Source: CAVVZJ01 sp963752755 (GTDB taxonomy: Bacteria > Planctomycetota > Planctomycetia > Isosphaerales > Isosphaeraceae). Taken from it: 64,000 bases of DNA. Both the position numbers and the translations under genes were made by a program. The DNA lies in contig CAVVZJ010000022.1 in the NCBI GenBank assembly GCA_963752755.1, forward strand, positions 372,001 to 436,000. The letters run 5' to 3'. Positions 18,998-30,111 of this stretch are shown in pieces. The notes under the pieces were generated by a model. That model saw only the letters and a program-made list of their open reading frames with translations, was not told where the DNA came from and made no database searches. Numbering within the stretch: the first letter of the stretch is position 1; each line of letters begins with the position of its first letter.

Positions 18998-19387
18998 CGC
19001 GGCCCCTCCCAACGACTCCTGGCTGGGTTGCCCGGCCTGCCCGGTCGGGCGAACAACTCCGGAACGAGAATGGAAGGGCCGCGATGCATGACCTATCCCA
19101 AGCAACCATCAACCTTCCCGAGGTTTCCCGGGAAGGGCGTAGATCGCGGGTTTTTCGGAAAGGGAAAGGCGGGATTGACGCTTTTGATTATAGCCGACCT
19201 GCGGACCATGTCGATTGCATCGCGGCGACCAAAAGGAGTGTTCTCCTGCGTGCAGTTTTCCAGAAGAGTTCGGGATTATTTCGTTGCATCAAACGCCGAA
19301 GCGTGATTCGATGGAGGTGAACCGTCGTCCTCTCCGCAGTTCGCACGACGGCATTCCGCCTGTTTCATTCATACAAGGGGTCGTGGC
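18998..19387. other. Divergent intergenic region, TPR operon / DUF1559 gene
   Basis: 390 bases with no gene seen. It contains a small perfect hairpin (CCTTCCCG at 19113-19120 with its complement at 19129-19136) and an A/T-richer stretch around 19160-19290 that should hold the promoters for both divergent genes. I could not assign convincing minus-35/minus-10 pairs. Confidence 0.5.
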
Positions 19388-20440
19388 ATGCGTTCCGCTT
19401 CGTTCTCAGTTCGACGAGCCTTCACGCTCATCGAGCTGCTGGTCGTCATCGCGATCATTGGCGTGCTGATCGCGCTCCTGCTGCCGGCTGTGCAGTCGGC
19501 CCGGGAGGCCGCCCGTCGTGCCCAGTGCTCGAACAACCTCAAGCAACTGGGGTTGGCCCTGGCCAACTACGAGTCGGCCAACGGCGCCCTTCCCTGGACG
19601 CAGGCCCAGGCCGCGGCTTTCGGTGGTGGCGTGGCCGAGTACAACGGCTGGAGTGGCATTGCCCTGATGCTGCCGTTCCTCGAGCAGACCAACGTCCACA
19701 GTTCGCTGAACTTTTACTTCGGCGGCAACTGGTATCTGTTGCCCGGCTCGCATGATCCGATCCAGCGGACGGGGATCACGACTGCCATCGGCTCGTTGCT
19801 CTGCCCCAGCGACGGCGACGGCGTCGGCCTGAATAACTACATGATCTCCAACGGCACGAACTACGACTGGTGGTCGCGTCGCAGCGGCGCCGGCGCCCTG
19901 ACCCGCAACGAGACCGGCGGCCTCGGCCCGGCCCGGATCTCGGCGATCCGCGACGGCACATCCAACACCATCGCCATGGCTGAGCGCATGCGCGGCGACG
20001 GCGACAACGGATTCCGGACCCCAGGCGACGTCTTCAATGCGGTCAGCATCGCCGGCTTCCCGACCTATGTGGTGCAGAACCCGGCCGACCAGCAGTATCT
20101 GAAGGGCACCGCGATCCCGGCTTGCACGAGCTTTGTCCAGTCGAACCCGACCTCGCACTGGAGTTACTCGGGCTTTTACTGGGCCGCGGGCGACTACAAC
20201 CAGGCGGTCTTCAACTTCGTCCTGACGCCCAACAACAAGACGCCCGACTGCTCGCCGTGGGGCGGCGTCGCCACCGGCTACGGCTTCCAGACGCCCCGCA
20301 GCTATCACTCCGGCGGCGTCAACGTGGTCATGGCCGACGGCTCGGTCCACTTCATCAAGGACACAATCAACCCGTACACCTGGTACTCTCTGGGAACCCG
20401 GTCGGGCAAGGAAGTCGTCAGCAGCGACGCCTATCAATGA
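19388..20440 (+). CDS. DUF1559 prepilin-like surface protein
   Basis: The N-terminus RRAFTLIELLVVIAIIGVLI is a type IV prepilin/pseudopilin processing and helix segment, with Glu at position +5 of the cleaved form. LLPAVQSAREAARRAQCSNN and LKQLGLALANYESANG follow, the signature of planctomycete DUF1559 proteins. The C-terminus has the family H-x9-DG box (YHSGGVNVVMADGSVHFIKD). The protein is exported and probably processed by a prepilin peptidase. AAGGGG lies about ten bases before the ATG. 350 residues, intact. These proteins occur in tens to hundreds of copies per planctomycete genome; this one stands alone, convergent with a small lipoprotein gene. Confidence 0.95.
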   Translation: MRSASFSVRRAFTLIELLVVIAIIGVLIALLLPAVQSAREAARRAQCSNNLKQLGLALANYESANGALPWTQAQAAAFGGGVAEYNGWSGIALMLPFLEQTNVHSSLNFYFGGNWYLLPGSHDPIQRTGITTAIGSLLCPSDGDGVGLNNYMISNGTNYDWWSRRSGAGALTRNETGGLGPARISAIRDGTSNTIAMAERMRGDGDNGFRTPGDVFNAVSIAGFPTYVVQNPADQQYLKGTAIPACTSFVQSNPTSHWSYSGFYWAAGDYNQAVFNFVLTPNNKTPDCSPWGGVATGYGFQTPRSYHSGGVNVVMADGSVHFIKDTINPYTWYSLGTRSGKEVVSSDAYQ

Positions 20441-20495
20441 GCCCGTCAAGCGGCCCCGGCCGGTGAGAGCCGGGAGCCCGCTCCTGAACGATCAA

Positions 20496-20531
20496 CGGCC
20501 CGCCGACCGCGATTCTGCGCGTCGGGGGCCG
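20496..20531 (+). terminator. Hairpin after the DUF1559 gene
   Basis: CGGCCCGCCGAC (20496-20507) pairs with GTCGGGGGCCG (20521-20531) with one bulge and a 13-base loop, 55 bases after the DUF1559 stop and before the convergent lipoprotein gene. There is no T run, so it is likely a hairpin without classical factor-independent termination, usable in both directions. Confidence 0.4.
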
Positions 20532-20576
20532 CGTCGTTGGTAAGGCCCGTGCCGGACAGACCGGCCACGGCATCGG

Positions 20577-20789
20577 CTACTTGGCGCTCGGGGCGTTCGG
20601 AACGCCCGGCGACCTCATGCCGGCGCGGCCGGCCTCGACCTTGGCGTTCGTCGCCTTGATGTCTTCGAGCGTCGCGGGCTTCGACTCTGGCAGGTTGGCA
20701 GGCGGCGCCTCGGCCCCACAACCCGTGAGGAGGCCGGCGGCCAGAAGCAGAGCGGGCAAGGTCAGGAAAGATCGCAGAGTGGTCTTCAT
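20577..20789 (-). CDS. Small lipoprotein (70 aa)
   Basis: The start at 20789 gives MKTTLRSFLTLPALLLAAGL followed by the lipobox LLTGC (Cys at about residue 24), so the product should be lipid-modified by Lgt and cleaved by LspA. The mature part is only about 47 residues, proline- and alanine-rich with a helical segment (LEDIKATNAKVEAGRAGM). Tiny lipoproteins next to DUF1559 genes are a recurring planctomycete arrangement, but the role is not known. Here the two genes are convergent. Confidence 0.75.
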   Translation of the reverse strand: MKTTLRSFLTLPALLLAAGLLTGCGAEAPPANLPESKPATLEDIKATNAKVEAGRAGMRSPGVPNAPSAK

Positions 20790-21056
20790 CGCGTGGGTCT
20801 CGGTGTCGACGGTTGAGAAACAGAAGTCATTCAGAATCCCGGGAATTTCTACGATAGTGCGCCCGCAATCGTGGGTCAATTCTCGCAAATCGGGCCATCC
20901 TCATCGACATTCGGCCGCGAACTGGCGAACTGGCAGCCCGTTGGGTACGATCAAAGACGATTTCCAGGCGACCGAAGAACCGCCTGCGCCGGCCTATTCC
21001 GTCCTTTCCCAGCGAACCCGCCCTGACCGCCGATTCGTAAAAGGACCTCTCCGCCC

Positions 21057-22751
<1,695 letters not shown>

Positions 22752-22802
22752 ACAAGGCGCGGCTCACACCGTATTGCCCGGAAACATGGCCGCTCGACGA
22801 TC

Positions 22803-22926
22803 GAGTCGGCCCGACTGAAGTCGGGCCGACTCCTCCTGATCCACGAACCCGCGGATGCTGTCCGATTCAAGCCCGACTCCTGGGGGCCGGCTGTCCGGAC
22901 CGGACAGCATCCGCGGGTTCGTGGAT
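22803..22926. repeat. Two nested inverted repeats between ilvD and the PNPOx-like gene (dispersed repeat copy B)
   Basis: First, GAGTCGGCCCGACT (22803-22816) pairs perfectly with 22819-22832 around a 2-base loop. Second, 22839-22864 (ATCCACGAACCCGCGGATGC...) pairs perfectly over 26 bp with 22901-22926. The left part 22839-22890 is nearly identical to 1381-1430. The core of the first hairpin recurs in the hairpin at 51395-51435. The element lies between convergent genes and probably ends transcription from both sides. Confidence 0.75.
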
Positions 22927-22960
22927 GAGACAGCAACCGATCCCAACGGCTTGACTTGCT

Positions 22961-23515
22961 TCAGGGATTCAACACTTCTTCTTCCCACCGTCCTTCGGCG
23001 TGCCAGCGACGGCGGCGGTGGGGGTGTGGCTTGAGGTCGAGATGCTCGACCCGCTCGGGATCGATCACGAGCAACTCGAAGTCCTCGGGCGGCTCGACGT
23101 CAGCGGCGACCACCTCGGGGAAGGATCCCGGTTCCTCCTCCAGCGGGCGCCCGGGTGGGGGCCAGAAGAACATGGCCCGGGTGGCGTCGGAAAGCTCGCG
23201 CCAGAGGGCCAGCCGGCGAGGATCGTCGTCCGTGATCGTCAAGACCTGGACCGGTCCCGAGAGGCGGAACTGCTCACGACGAGCCGCGAACCAGAAGACC
23301 AGCTCGGCGTAAGACGTGTGGCGAACATGCCCGTTCTTGGCGCTTCGGGCGTCGGTGGCGACCCAGAGTGTGCCGTCGTCCTCCAGCCGGCGACAGACGA
23401 CCGAGCGACCATGAGGCAAGCCATCGCGATCGACGGTCGCCATCACGGCCACCCAGGGCCGACCCTCAAACTCGGAACGCAAGGTGGCTCGCAGCTCGCC
23501 GATCCAGAGACTCAT
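22961..23515 (-). CDS. Pyridoxamine 5'-phosphate oxidase-like FMN-binding protein
   Basis: The 184-residue protein has the split-barrel FMN-binding fold pattern: RPWVAVMATVDRDGLPHGRS, then VVCRRLEDDGTLWVATDARS, a basic AKNGHVRHTSYAELVFWFA, and PERVEHLDLKPHPHRRRRWH at the C-terminus, where the usual PNPOx family keeps a (W/R)-rich tail. It may be an Alr4036-type pyridoxamine-phosphate oxidase or another FMN-dependent enzyme; PdxH activity cannot be asserted. Its ATG overlaps the stop of the MFS gene (ATGA), so the two are translationally coupled. Confidence 0.8.
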   Translation of the reverse strand: MSLWIGELRATLRSEFEGRPWVAVMATVDRDGLPHGRSVVCRRLEDDGTLWVATDARSAKNGHVRHTSYAELVFWFAARREQFRLSGPVQVLTITDDDPRRLALWRELSDATRAMFFWPPPGRPLEEEPGSFPEVVAADVEPPEDFELLVIDPERVEHLDLKPHPHRRRRWHAEGRWEEEVLNP

Positions 23516-24831
23516 GGGCTTCCCTCCAACGCGACCGTCGCCGCGACGCCCGCCGGTTCCGCCGTCGCTGGCTCCGGGGCGTGGTCCCTCACCAGCGCGA
23601 TCGGACCCAGCCGCCAGACCTCCGGCCAGCGCGCCGCCACGCCGATCACCACCAGGATACAGCCAACCCCCCCCAGCACGACCGACCCCACCGGCCCCAG
23701 CCAGGCCGCCGTGATCCCCGACTCAAACCCGCCCAGCTCGTTCGAGAGGCCGATGAAGACGCCGTTGACCGCCGAGACGCGGCCTCGCATGGCGTCGGGC
23801 GTGAGCACCTGAACGAGTGTCCCGCGCACGACGACGCTGATATTATCCATCGCCCCGGCCAGCAGGAGCATCAGGAACGACAGGACCGGCAGTCGCGAGA
23901 GGCCGAAGACGAGCGTCACCAGGCCGAACCCGGCGACCGACAGCATCATCGCCCGACCCGCCTTCCGCAAAGGGGGCCGATGCGCCAGTGTGACCGCCAT
24001 CGCCAAAGCCCCGATCGACGGTGCCGCCCGGAGCCAGCCGAGGCCGACGGGGCCAACGTGCAGGATGTCCTTCGCGAAGATCGGCAGGAGGGCCGTCGCC
24101 CCGCCGAGCAGGACGGCGAACATGTCCAGGGTGATCGTCGCCAGGATCAACCGCGTCGAGCGGACGAACCGGATTCCGGCCAGAAGCGAGTCGAGCGTGA
24201 CCGGCGTGATCGCCTTCCGCTTCGGCCCCGGGTGGATCGGGGCGAGGATCGTCAGGACCAGGACGCCCAGCAATGCATCGGCCACATAAACCGGAAACGC
24301 TCCCTTCCACCAGCCGATCCCCAAACCCCCGATCGCCGGCCCGAGCACCGTGGCAATCTGCATGGTGCTCGATCGCCAGGTGACGGCGTTCGCGAACTCG
24401 GCCGGCGGTAGCAACTGCGGCAGGAGGGCCCACCGGGCCGGCCTTGCGAACGCCGTCGCCCCTCCCGCCAATGCCAGGCACGCATAAACCAATACCACCG
24501 GCGCCCGCCAGGCCGACGTCAGAGCCAATCCGACCGACGCCAGGCCCATCGCCACCTGCGACCCGAGCACGATCCCCTTCCTCGACCACCGATCCGCCGC
24601 CTGCCCCGCCGGCAAGGCCAGCACGACCACCGGCACGACCAGGACCAGGCCGACCAGCCCCAAAGCCAGGGCCGAGTCGGTCCGCTCGTAGAGTTCCCAG
24701 CCGACGGCGACGGCCTGCATCTCGTGGCCGACCGTCGCCAGCATCGACCCGCCCAGCAGGCGGCGGACGTCGCGATGGCGGAGGGCGGCGTAGGGGTCGT
24801 GGGCCGGGAACGGGGACGATTCGGAGATCAT
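23512..24831 (-). CDS. MFS transporter (EntS-like exporter family)
   Basis: 439 residues with about 12 hydrophobic segments. A cytoplasmic N-terminus (ALRHRDVRRLLGGSMLATVG) leads into WELYERTDSALALGLVGLVL, then the MFS motif A-like loop ALPAGQAADRWSRKGIV between helices 2 and 3. Helix 4/5 carries ALAGGATAFARPARWALLPQ and a second loop carries GTLVQVLTPDAMRGRVSAVN, both typical of the MFS_3/EntS group of exporters. The substrate is unknown. It is coupled to the PNPOx-like gene downstream; upstream (10-base gap) lies a hypothetical gene on the same strand. Confidence 0.9.
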   Translation of the reverse strand: MISESSPFPAHDPYAALRHRDVRRLLGGSMLATVGHEMQAVAVGWELYERTDSALALGLVGLVLVVPVVVLALPAGQAADRWSRKGIVLGSQVAMGLASVGLALTSAWRAPVVLVYACLALAGGATAFARPARWALLPQLLPPAEFANAVTWRSSTMQIATVLGPAIGGLGIGWWKGAFPVYVADALLGVLVLTILAPIHPGPKRKAITPVTLDSLLAGIRFVRSTRLILATITLDMFAVLLGGATALLPIFAKDILHVGPVGLGWLRAAPSIGALAMAVTLAHRPPLRKAGRAMMLSVAGFGLVTLVFGLSRLPVLSFLMLLLAGAMDNISVVVRGTLVQVLTPDAMRGRVSAVNGVFIGLSNELGGFESGITAAWLGPVGSVVLGGVGCILVVIGVAARWPEVWRLGPIALVRDHAPEPATAEPAGVAATVALEGSP

Positions 24832-24840
24832 CGGAGGGCG

Positions 24841-25341
24841 TCAAACCTCCCTACGGCGGCCGAGGTCCACCGTGGCGGGGGGTTCGGCGTCTTCCCTTGA
24901 GTCCAGTCTCAACGGCTGCTCATTCCAGTAATCGAGGAATTCCCCAAGCTCCTCCTCGGTGTAGCATTCGCTGAGCCGCCCCGCGAGGAGAGGGTTGCCG
25001 TAGCAACCATCGTTATTGTCCTTCAGGAAGAGACCGCCCTCGAAGATGAGGATCGTGGAGTACCAATCATCGCGGGCGGCGGCAACCACACGGCGCCCCA
25101 GTACCTCGCCGGGCGCCAGCCCCATCGTCTCTCCCGGCATCACATCAACGGGCAGCGAAGTGGCGAACAACTCGGCGGTGAACAGGTTGAGCACGATGCC
25201 GTTCGCGAGAGACAGGTAGTGAAAGCGGAAGCGGGCCGGTCCGATACCTTCGAGGATGAACACGGGCTCGGAGTAGGGCGAATGGGCGATGCCGACCAAC
25301 TGCTGGCCGATGAGGAGTTCTCGTCGAGGCTCTGTTTCCAT
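24841..25341 (-). CDS. Hypothetical protein (166 aa)
   Basis: The start MET-EPRRELLIGQQLVGIAHS gives a soluble protein of mainly beta character (EPVFILEGIGPARFRFHYLS, LANGIVLNLFTAELFATSLP) and an acidic C-terminal helix (CYTEEELGEFLDYWNEQPLR). No signal peptide or membrane helix. The ribosome-binding site is weak. It has the size and look of small proteins in immunity or toxin-related gene clusters, but no toxin partner is visible, so this is not assigned. It ends ten bases before the MFS gene starts. Confidence 0.65.
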   Translation of the reverse strand: METEPRRELLIGQQLVGIAHSPYSEPVFILEGIGPARFRFHYLSLANGIVLNLFTAELFATSLPVDVMPGETMGLAPGEVLGRRVVAAARDDWYSTILIFEGGLFLKDNNDGCYGNPLLAGRLSECYTEEELGEFLDYWNEQPLRLDSREDAEPPATVDLGRRREV

Positions 25342-25519
25342 CGCGCTTGCCCAGAGGTGTACGGGCCTCGCCGTCTAACGTCCTGACAGCCGACTGCGAG
25401 AGTTCCAGAAGATACCCTCAACATAAGACATCAGGGGCTTCTCGGCGGAGTCAGGGATCGCTGCTTCTGGCATCCCGATGCGGCGGATCGTGTCCAGGCC
25501 CGGATCAGTCCGCGCGGGA

Positions 25520-25999
25520 TCACGCATCCGAGGAATCCTCCTCTGCGAGAATCGCCTCCAGGCTGAAGGGGCAAGACGTCGGGAACGTGCTCGGGTCCAG
25601 GCCCGTTTCGTCGGCGGCGCGGCGGATGGCACGCTCGTAGGCCGTGGGCAGGACGTCGAGGGCGTGGTTGCGGAGCGTGCCGCTTTCGAGGAGGTCCGTC
25701 AACTCGTGCCGCTGCTCGCGGATCGTCGATCGCCAACTGCCGGAACGGCGCTCGGGCTGGTGCTGCCACTTGAGCAGGTGGACGAGCAGGACGGTCAGGC
25801 GGCTCAGGACCTCGCGGCGGTCGCGCTTCGCCATGTCAGCCAGGTATTCGCTGAGGTGTTCATAATCCAGCTCGTCGCCGCGCCGCTCGGCCGCCAGGCG
25901 GGACATGACCTCCAGCCAGGCCGTCTCGTCCTGCTCGTAGAGGGACGAGAGCGAGCCGGCTGGGAGATCGGGGTTCGTGGGCAACGGCGGGTTGGGCAT
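25520..25999 (-). CDS. DUF29 family protein
   Basis: 159 residues with the DUF29 core: LYEQDETAWLEVMSRLAAER, DELDYEHLSEYLADMAKRDR, REVLSRLTVLLVHLLKWQHQ and PERRSGSWRSTIREQRHEL. The family is all-helical, common in cyanobacteria and other bacteria, and of unknown function. The ATG at 25999 lies three bases after the ilvB stop, so it is likely co-transcribed with ilvB, which is not a usual partner. Confidence 0.88.
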   Translation of the reverse strand: MPNPPLPTNPDLPAGSLSSLYEQDETAWLEVMSRLAAERRGDELDYEHLSEYLADMAKRDRREVLSRLTVLLVHLLKWQHQPERRSGSWRSTIREQRHELTDLLESGTLRNHALDVLPTAYERAIRRAADETGLDPSTFPTSCPFSLEAILAEEDSSDA

Positions 26000-26002
26000 G
26001 CC

Positions 26003-27779
26003 TCAGCTCTTGATGATGTCCTTGACCGTGCCACCGGCGGGGATCATCGGGAGGACGTGCTCCTGGTAGGGGACGAGCACGTCGAGGACGTAGGGGCCGG
26101 GGTAGGCGATCATCTCCTGGAGGGCCTCCACGACGTCTTCCTTGCGGCGGATCTGGCGGGCCTTCACGCCGAAGCCGCGGGCGAGAGTGATGAAGTCGGG
26201 GTAGGTCGTCTCCGGAAGCTCGCCGGAGCCCTGGCCGACGGCCTCGGGGTGATCGACGGGGCCGAGGTAGGTGTGGGCGCGGTTACCGGCGTGGAAGCGG
26301 TCTTCCCACTGCACGACCATGCCGAGGTGCTGGTTGTTGAGCAGCAGCACCTTGACGGGGAGGTTCTCGCAATAGGCCGTCGCCAGCTCCTGGATGTTCA
26401 TGACGAACGAGCCGTCGCCGTCCACGTCCACGACGAGCACGTCGGGCCGGGCGGCGGCGGCGCCGAGGGCGGCGGGGAGGCCAAAGCCCATCGAGCCGAG
26501 GCCGCCGGACGTGACCCAGGCAGCGGGGGCGGCTGAAGCGGGTCCACTGGGCGGCCCACATCTGGTGCTGGCCGACGCCGGTGGTCATGATGAACTCGCG
26601 GCCCTGCATCAACTCGGAGAACTTGTCGAGGATGTACTGCGGGATGATCACGTCATCTCGCTGGTCGTAAATCATCGGGTCGGCCTCGCGCCAGGCGTCG
26701 ATCTGGCGGTGCCACTCGGAGTAGTCGCCGGGGACGACGGACGGGTTGACGGCCTGGAGGAAGTGCTTGGCGTCGGTGTGGATCGGGACGTGGGCGGCCT
26801 TGTTCTTGTTGATCTCGGAGGCGTCGATATCGACGTGAATGATCCGGCCGTGCTTGGCGAACTCGCTGAGCTTGCCGGTCACGCGGTCGTCGAAGCGAAC
26901 GCCGAGGGCGAGCAGGAGGTCGGCCTCGTTGATGGCGTAGTTGGAATAGACCGTGCCGTGCATGCCGAGCATGCCGAGGGAGAGGTAGTGGTCGCTCGGG
27001 ATCGAGCCGAGCCCCTGGAGGGTCATCGCGACTGGGATGCCGGTCTTCTCGGCGAATTCCAGCAGCTCGGCCGAGGCGCCCGAGGCGACCACGCCGCCGC
27101 CGCAGTAAATGATCGGGCGGCGGCTCTGCTTGATGGCGTCGAGTGCGATCTGGACGGACTCGGCGTCCGGCGGCGCGGGGAGGCGGTAGCCGGGCAGGTC
27201 CATCGGCGGGTCGAAGTCGGCCTGGGGAACCAGCGTGTTCTGGATGTCCTTCGGCATGTCGATCAGGACGGGTCCGGGTCGGCCGGTGGAGGCGATGTGG
27301 AAGGCCTCCTTGACCACGCGGGTGATGTCGCGGGCGTCGGTGACGAGGTAATGGTGCTTGGTGATCGCCCGGCAGACCTCGACCATCGGGGTCTCCTGAA
27401 AGGCGTCGGTGCCGATGACCTTGGTGGGGACCTGGCCGGTGATGGCGACGATCGGCAGGCTGTCCATCTTGGCGTCGGCCAGGCCGGTGACGAGGTTCAA
27501 GGCGCCCGGCCCGGACGTGGCCATGCAGACGCCCGGCTTGCCGGTGACGCGGGCGTAGCCCTCGGCGGCGAAGATGCCGCCTTGCTCGTGGCGGGGGAGG
27601 ATCGTGCGGATCTTCTCCCGGACCCGGGTGAGTGCCTGGTGCATCGGCATACTCGCCCCGCCGGGGTAGGCGAAGACAACCTCGACGCCCTGGCGCACCA
27701 GCCCCTCGACCAGGACGTCGGCCCCGGTCCTTGGCTTCTGGGCGGTCGTCTCGGTCGTGCGTTCGTCGATAGTGGCCAC
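26003..27779 (-). CDS. ilvB: Acetolactate synthase large subunit (frameshift in the C-terminal third)
   Basis: This thiamine-diphosphate enzyme condenses pyruvate (or pyruvate and 2-oxobutyrate) to acetolactate or acetohydroxybutyrate, the first common step of branched-chain amino-acid synthesis. The GTG at 27779 is chosen because GGAGGGGG lies nine bases upstream. Motifs: VFAYPGGASMPMHQALTRV, HEQGGIFAAEGYARVTGKPG (catalytic Glu), AITGQVPTKVIGTDAFQETP, MLGMHGTVYSNYAINEADLL, and the ThDP motif GDGSFVMNIQELATAYCENL. The frame breaks near 26515-26535 in a CCGCCCCCGC run: it should read FxRPRxWVTSGGLGSMGFGL. Total about 592 residues, normal. No ilvN small subunit is adjacent; a DUF29 gene follows instead. 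The break is very probably a sequence error. Confidence 0.93.
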
Positions 27780-28040
27780 GTCGTTCCCCCTCCGGAGCGG
27801 TTGCGTTTCGTTGGGTCGAGTCGTGAAAATCGGGCCGGTTGCGAGATCCCGGGGCGGAGCCTCGCCTGGAGTTCGGGTCAAGTCTGATATTGTAGGGGAA
27901 TACCCCCCGGGCCGACAACGCCCCGTGCGGGCCTCATCGAGTACGGAGGCCGGGCATGGCGGCACGGTTCGCGCCTCGAACCGGGAGGCCGGGGCCAATG
28001 CAAGATCGGCGAATCGCCTGAAGTTGGGCGGGAAGGGGCG

Positions 28041-28346
28041 TCAGTCCATCGGCACCTTCTCGGAGCGGACGAAGTGGTTCCCCTTGCCGCGGGCCTTGAG
28101 CTGGGCGACGAGAGCCTCGGCGTCGGCCTTCTGGGGATAGTCGAAGGTGGCGACGGTCCGGCCGCCCATGTCGCAGACGGCCCAGACGACCTTCAGGCGA
28201 GCCTGGGGTGCGGCCTTGGGTCGACGGTCGCGGGGCGACTCCTCGCGGGGCTTCCTCGGCTTCTCCTCGGCGTTGACCAGGCCGCGGGCCTCGGCGGCCT
28301 CGTACATCTCGCGCATCTCGCGGATGGTGCGGGTTCGGCGTGCCAT
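28041..28346 (-). CDS. Hypothetical protein (101 aa)
   Basis: The N-terminal half is basic and helical (MARRTRTIREMREMYEAAEA, then a Lys/Arg/Pro-rich linker). The C-terminal half is a compact alpha/beta unit (LKVVWAVCDMGGRTVATFDY, then PQKADAEALVAQLKARGKGN). The latter resembles the small domains of unknown function common in planctomycete genomes. No signal peptide. It lies 261 bases upstream of ilvB on the same strand, and the tail of the GNAT frame overlaps its start. Confidence 0.65.
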   Translation of the reverse strand: MARRTRTIREMREMYEAAEARGLVNAEEKPRKPREESPRDRRPKAAPQARLKVVWAVCDMGGRTVATFDYPQKADAEALVAQLKARGKGNHFVRSEKVPMD

Positions 28347-29464
28347 GACGTATTCGGAATCCTCGGAGGGGCTGGGGCCTTGGCCGGGGCACGGGGGTCT
28401 CCACCCCCGGTCGGCGTGGCATTGTATCCACGAAGTCCACCGCGACCAAGGGAAGTCGCGAACCGATCGGAGGCCATCAACTCAACGAACGCTCGGAGAG
28501 CGCAGGCCGGCAGGCGGTAGAGCGTCGCCTGCTCGGTCGCCTCGAAGCCGAGCGAGGCGTAGAGCCCGAGCGCGGGGACGTTGGTCGAGGAGGTCTGAAC
28601 GCAAAGCCGGTCGGCGAGCTGGCTCCGGGCGTGCTTCATGCACTCGCTCACGACCAGGCGTCCGAGACCCCGGCGGCGGTAGGTGGGGTGAACTTCGAGC
28701 TGGATCAGGCCGATGCGGGAGCGACCGTCGCCAATGGCGAACCCGGAGGCGATGTCCCAGGTCCAGGCGTGGGCGACGATTCGACTGTCGGACCGATCCA
28801 CGAGCAGGAATCGTGATGGATTGAAAAAGCCGATGGCCAGGGCCTCCCACCAGCCGTCGGTCACGGCGTCGTTCTCGACCTCGACGCGGACCATCCGTCG
28901 GAGCATGGTGAGCTTCGGGTCGCGGCGCTCGGCGACGGTCAGGTCGGCTTCCAGCAGAGCGGTCGTGGCCGAGGGCTCATAGCCGGCGCGACGGGCGGCG
29001 TCGCGGAAGGCGGCGTGGGAATCGAGCACCCCGGCGAACTCGCTGCCGCCATAGAGTCCCCAGTAGAACGGGTTGAGCGGATACTGTCCGCCGCAGTAGA
29101 AGACCGCCGCTCCGCGGTGACGGAGGTAGCGCTCGGCCTCGACGAAGAGACCCCGCTCCAGTTCCGGATCGTCGGTGCCTGGCTCGATGACGTGCATCGC
29201 GATGGTCCCCATCGCGGTGTCGAGCCGTTGCGATGGCCCTTGAGGCTCGACCGGTCCGAAGCCGGCATGGACGAAGCCGACAAGCCGGCCCTCGCGCTCG
29301 GCGACGATCAGACCCGCGCGGTCGAAGTTCAACTTGTTCATGACCAGAGCGTCGAATTCGTGGACGCTCAAGGGTCGCACCACGTTCCGGTCGGGCAAGG
29401 CCCGATTCCAGAGGTCCACGAGGGCGGGGGTATCGCCGTTGCGGAAGGGGCGGAAGCGTATCAC
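28193..29464 (-). CDS. Double-GNAT N-acetyltransferase (tail probably frameshifted)
   Basis: Two acetyl-CoA-binding GNAT domains are visible. Domain 1 (about residues 1-165) starts MIRFRPFRNGDTPALVDLWN and has LIVAEREGRLVGFVHAGFGP. Domain 2 (about 190-325) has IGLIQLEVHPTYRRRGLGRL, the R/Q-x-x-G-x-G/A pyrophosphate loop, followed by VCVQTSSTNVPALGLYASLG-type sequence and LGFEATEQATLYRLPA, where the family normally ends. The open frame continues another hundred low-complexity residues to 28193 and overlaps the next gene, whereas a one-base shift would end it at TGA 28482 (LPAGLRSPSVR). I therefore suspect a frameshift near 28505. The acceptor substrate is unknown. Confidence 0.75.
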   Translation of the reverse strand: MIRFRPFRNGDTPALVDLWNRALPDRNVVRPLSVHEFDALVMNKLNFDRAGLIVAEREGRLVGFVHAGFGPVEPQGPSQRLDTAMGTIAMHVIEPGTDDPELERGLFVEAERYLRHRGAAVFYCGGQYPLNPFYWGLYGGSEFAGVLDSHAAFRDAARRAGYEPSATTALLEADLTVAERRDPKLTMLRRMVRVEVENDAVTDGWWEALAIGFFNPSRFLLVDRSDSRIVAHAWTWDIASGFAIGDGRSRIGLIQLEVHPTYRRRGLGRLVVSECMKHARSQLADRLCVQTSSTNVPALGLYASLGFEATEQATLYRLPACALRAFVELMASDRFATSLGRGGLRGYNATPTGGGDPRAPAKAPAPPRIPNTSWHAEPAPSARCARCTRPPRPAAWSTPRRSRGSPARSRPATVDPRPHPRLA

Positions 29465-29585
29465 CGGGGGGTTCGGTCCACTCCAAGGGGGAGGGTCGGG
29501 GCGGCCTTCGCGGGAGTTACGGGGCGAGAGGTCTCATTGAGGCGACAACGGTGGCCGGGGCCAGCCTTCCCGGAGCCAGTGGGGC

Positions 29586-29897
29586 TCAGTCGGGAACGCT
29601 GACCAGGACGTCCCGGCCCTCGATCCTCACCGGGAAGACCTGTTGGGTTAGCCGGGTGCCGAGGGTGGAACGGCCGTTGCAGACATCGAACTGCCAGCCG
29701 TGCCAGGGGCAGGTGACGATCGTGCCAGCGACCTGGCCCTCGGCGAGCGGACCGCCCTGGTGGGGGCAGATGCCGTCGATGGCCGAGATCTCGCCGTTGA
29801 TGTTGAACAGCGCGAAGATCCGGCCGTCGTGCTCGACCTCGCGGGCCGAGCCCGCGGGCAAATCGTCGATCGTCGCCATCTTGACGAACCGCGCCAT
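29586..29897 (-). CDS. Rieske [2Fe-2S] ferredoxin (NirD/biphenyl dioxygenase ferredoxin type)
   Basis: The 103-residue protein has both cluster boxes: C-x-H at residues 44-46 (ICPHQGGPLAEG) and C-x2-H at 63-66 (CPWHGWQFDVCNG). It matches small soluble Rieske ferredoxins that feed electrons to dioxygenases or nitrite reductase. No oxygenase or reductase gene is adjacent, so the partner is unknown. The start MARFVKMATIDDLPAGSARE follows a GGGGGGAGCC-type Shine-Dalgarno. It is transcribed away from the FHA kinase gene at 30112. Confidence 0.93.
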   Translation of the reverse strand: MARFVKMATIDDLPAGSAREVEHDGRIFALFNINGEISAIDGICPHQGGPLAEGQVAGTIVTCPWHGWQFDVCNGRSTLGTRLTQQVFPVRIEGRDVLVSVPD

Positions 29898-30111
29898 CCT
29901 CCGGCTCCCCCCGGGAAACTCCCGTCACCTCCGGCTCTCGAAACACGACACTCCAAAGTTTATCATAACCCTCGTGCCGGGAACGTGCCAGGGCTCGCCC
30001 GGCTCCGCGCGACCGTTGACGGGCCCGCCGCGGGTCGATTAGGCTCAACGGTGAAGGGCGTCGAGGGCCCGGGCGTCGGTGCCCGGGCGGACCCATCGAG
30101 GGATCGCGGCC

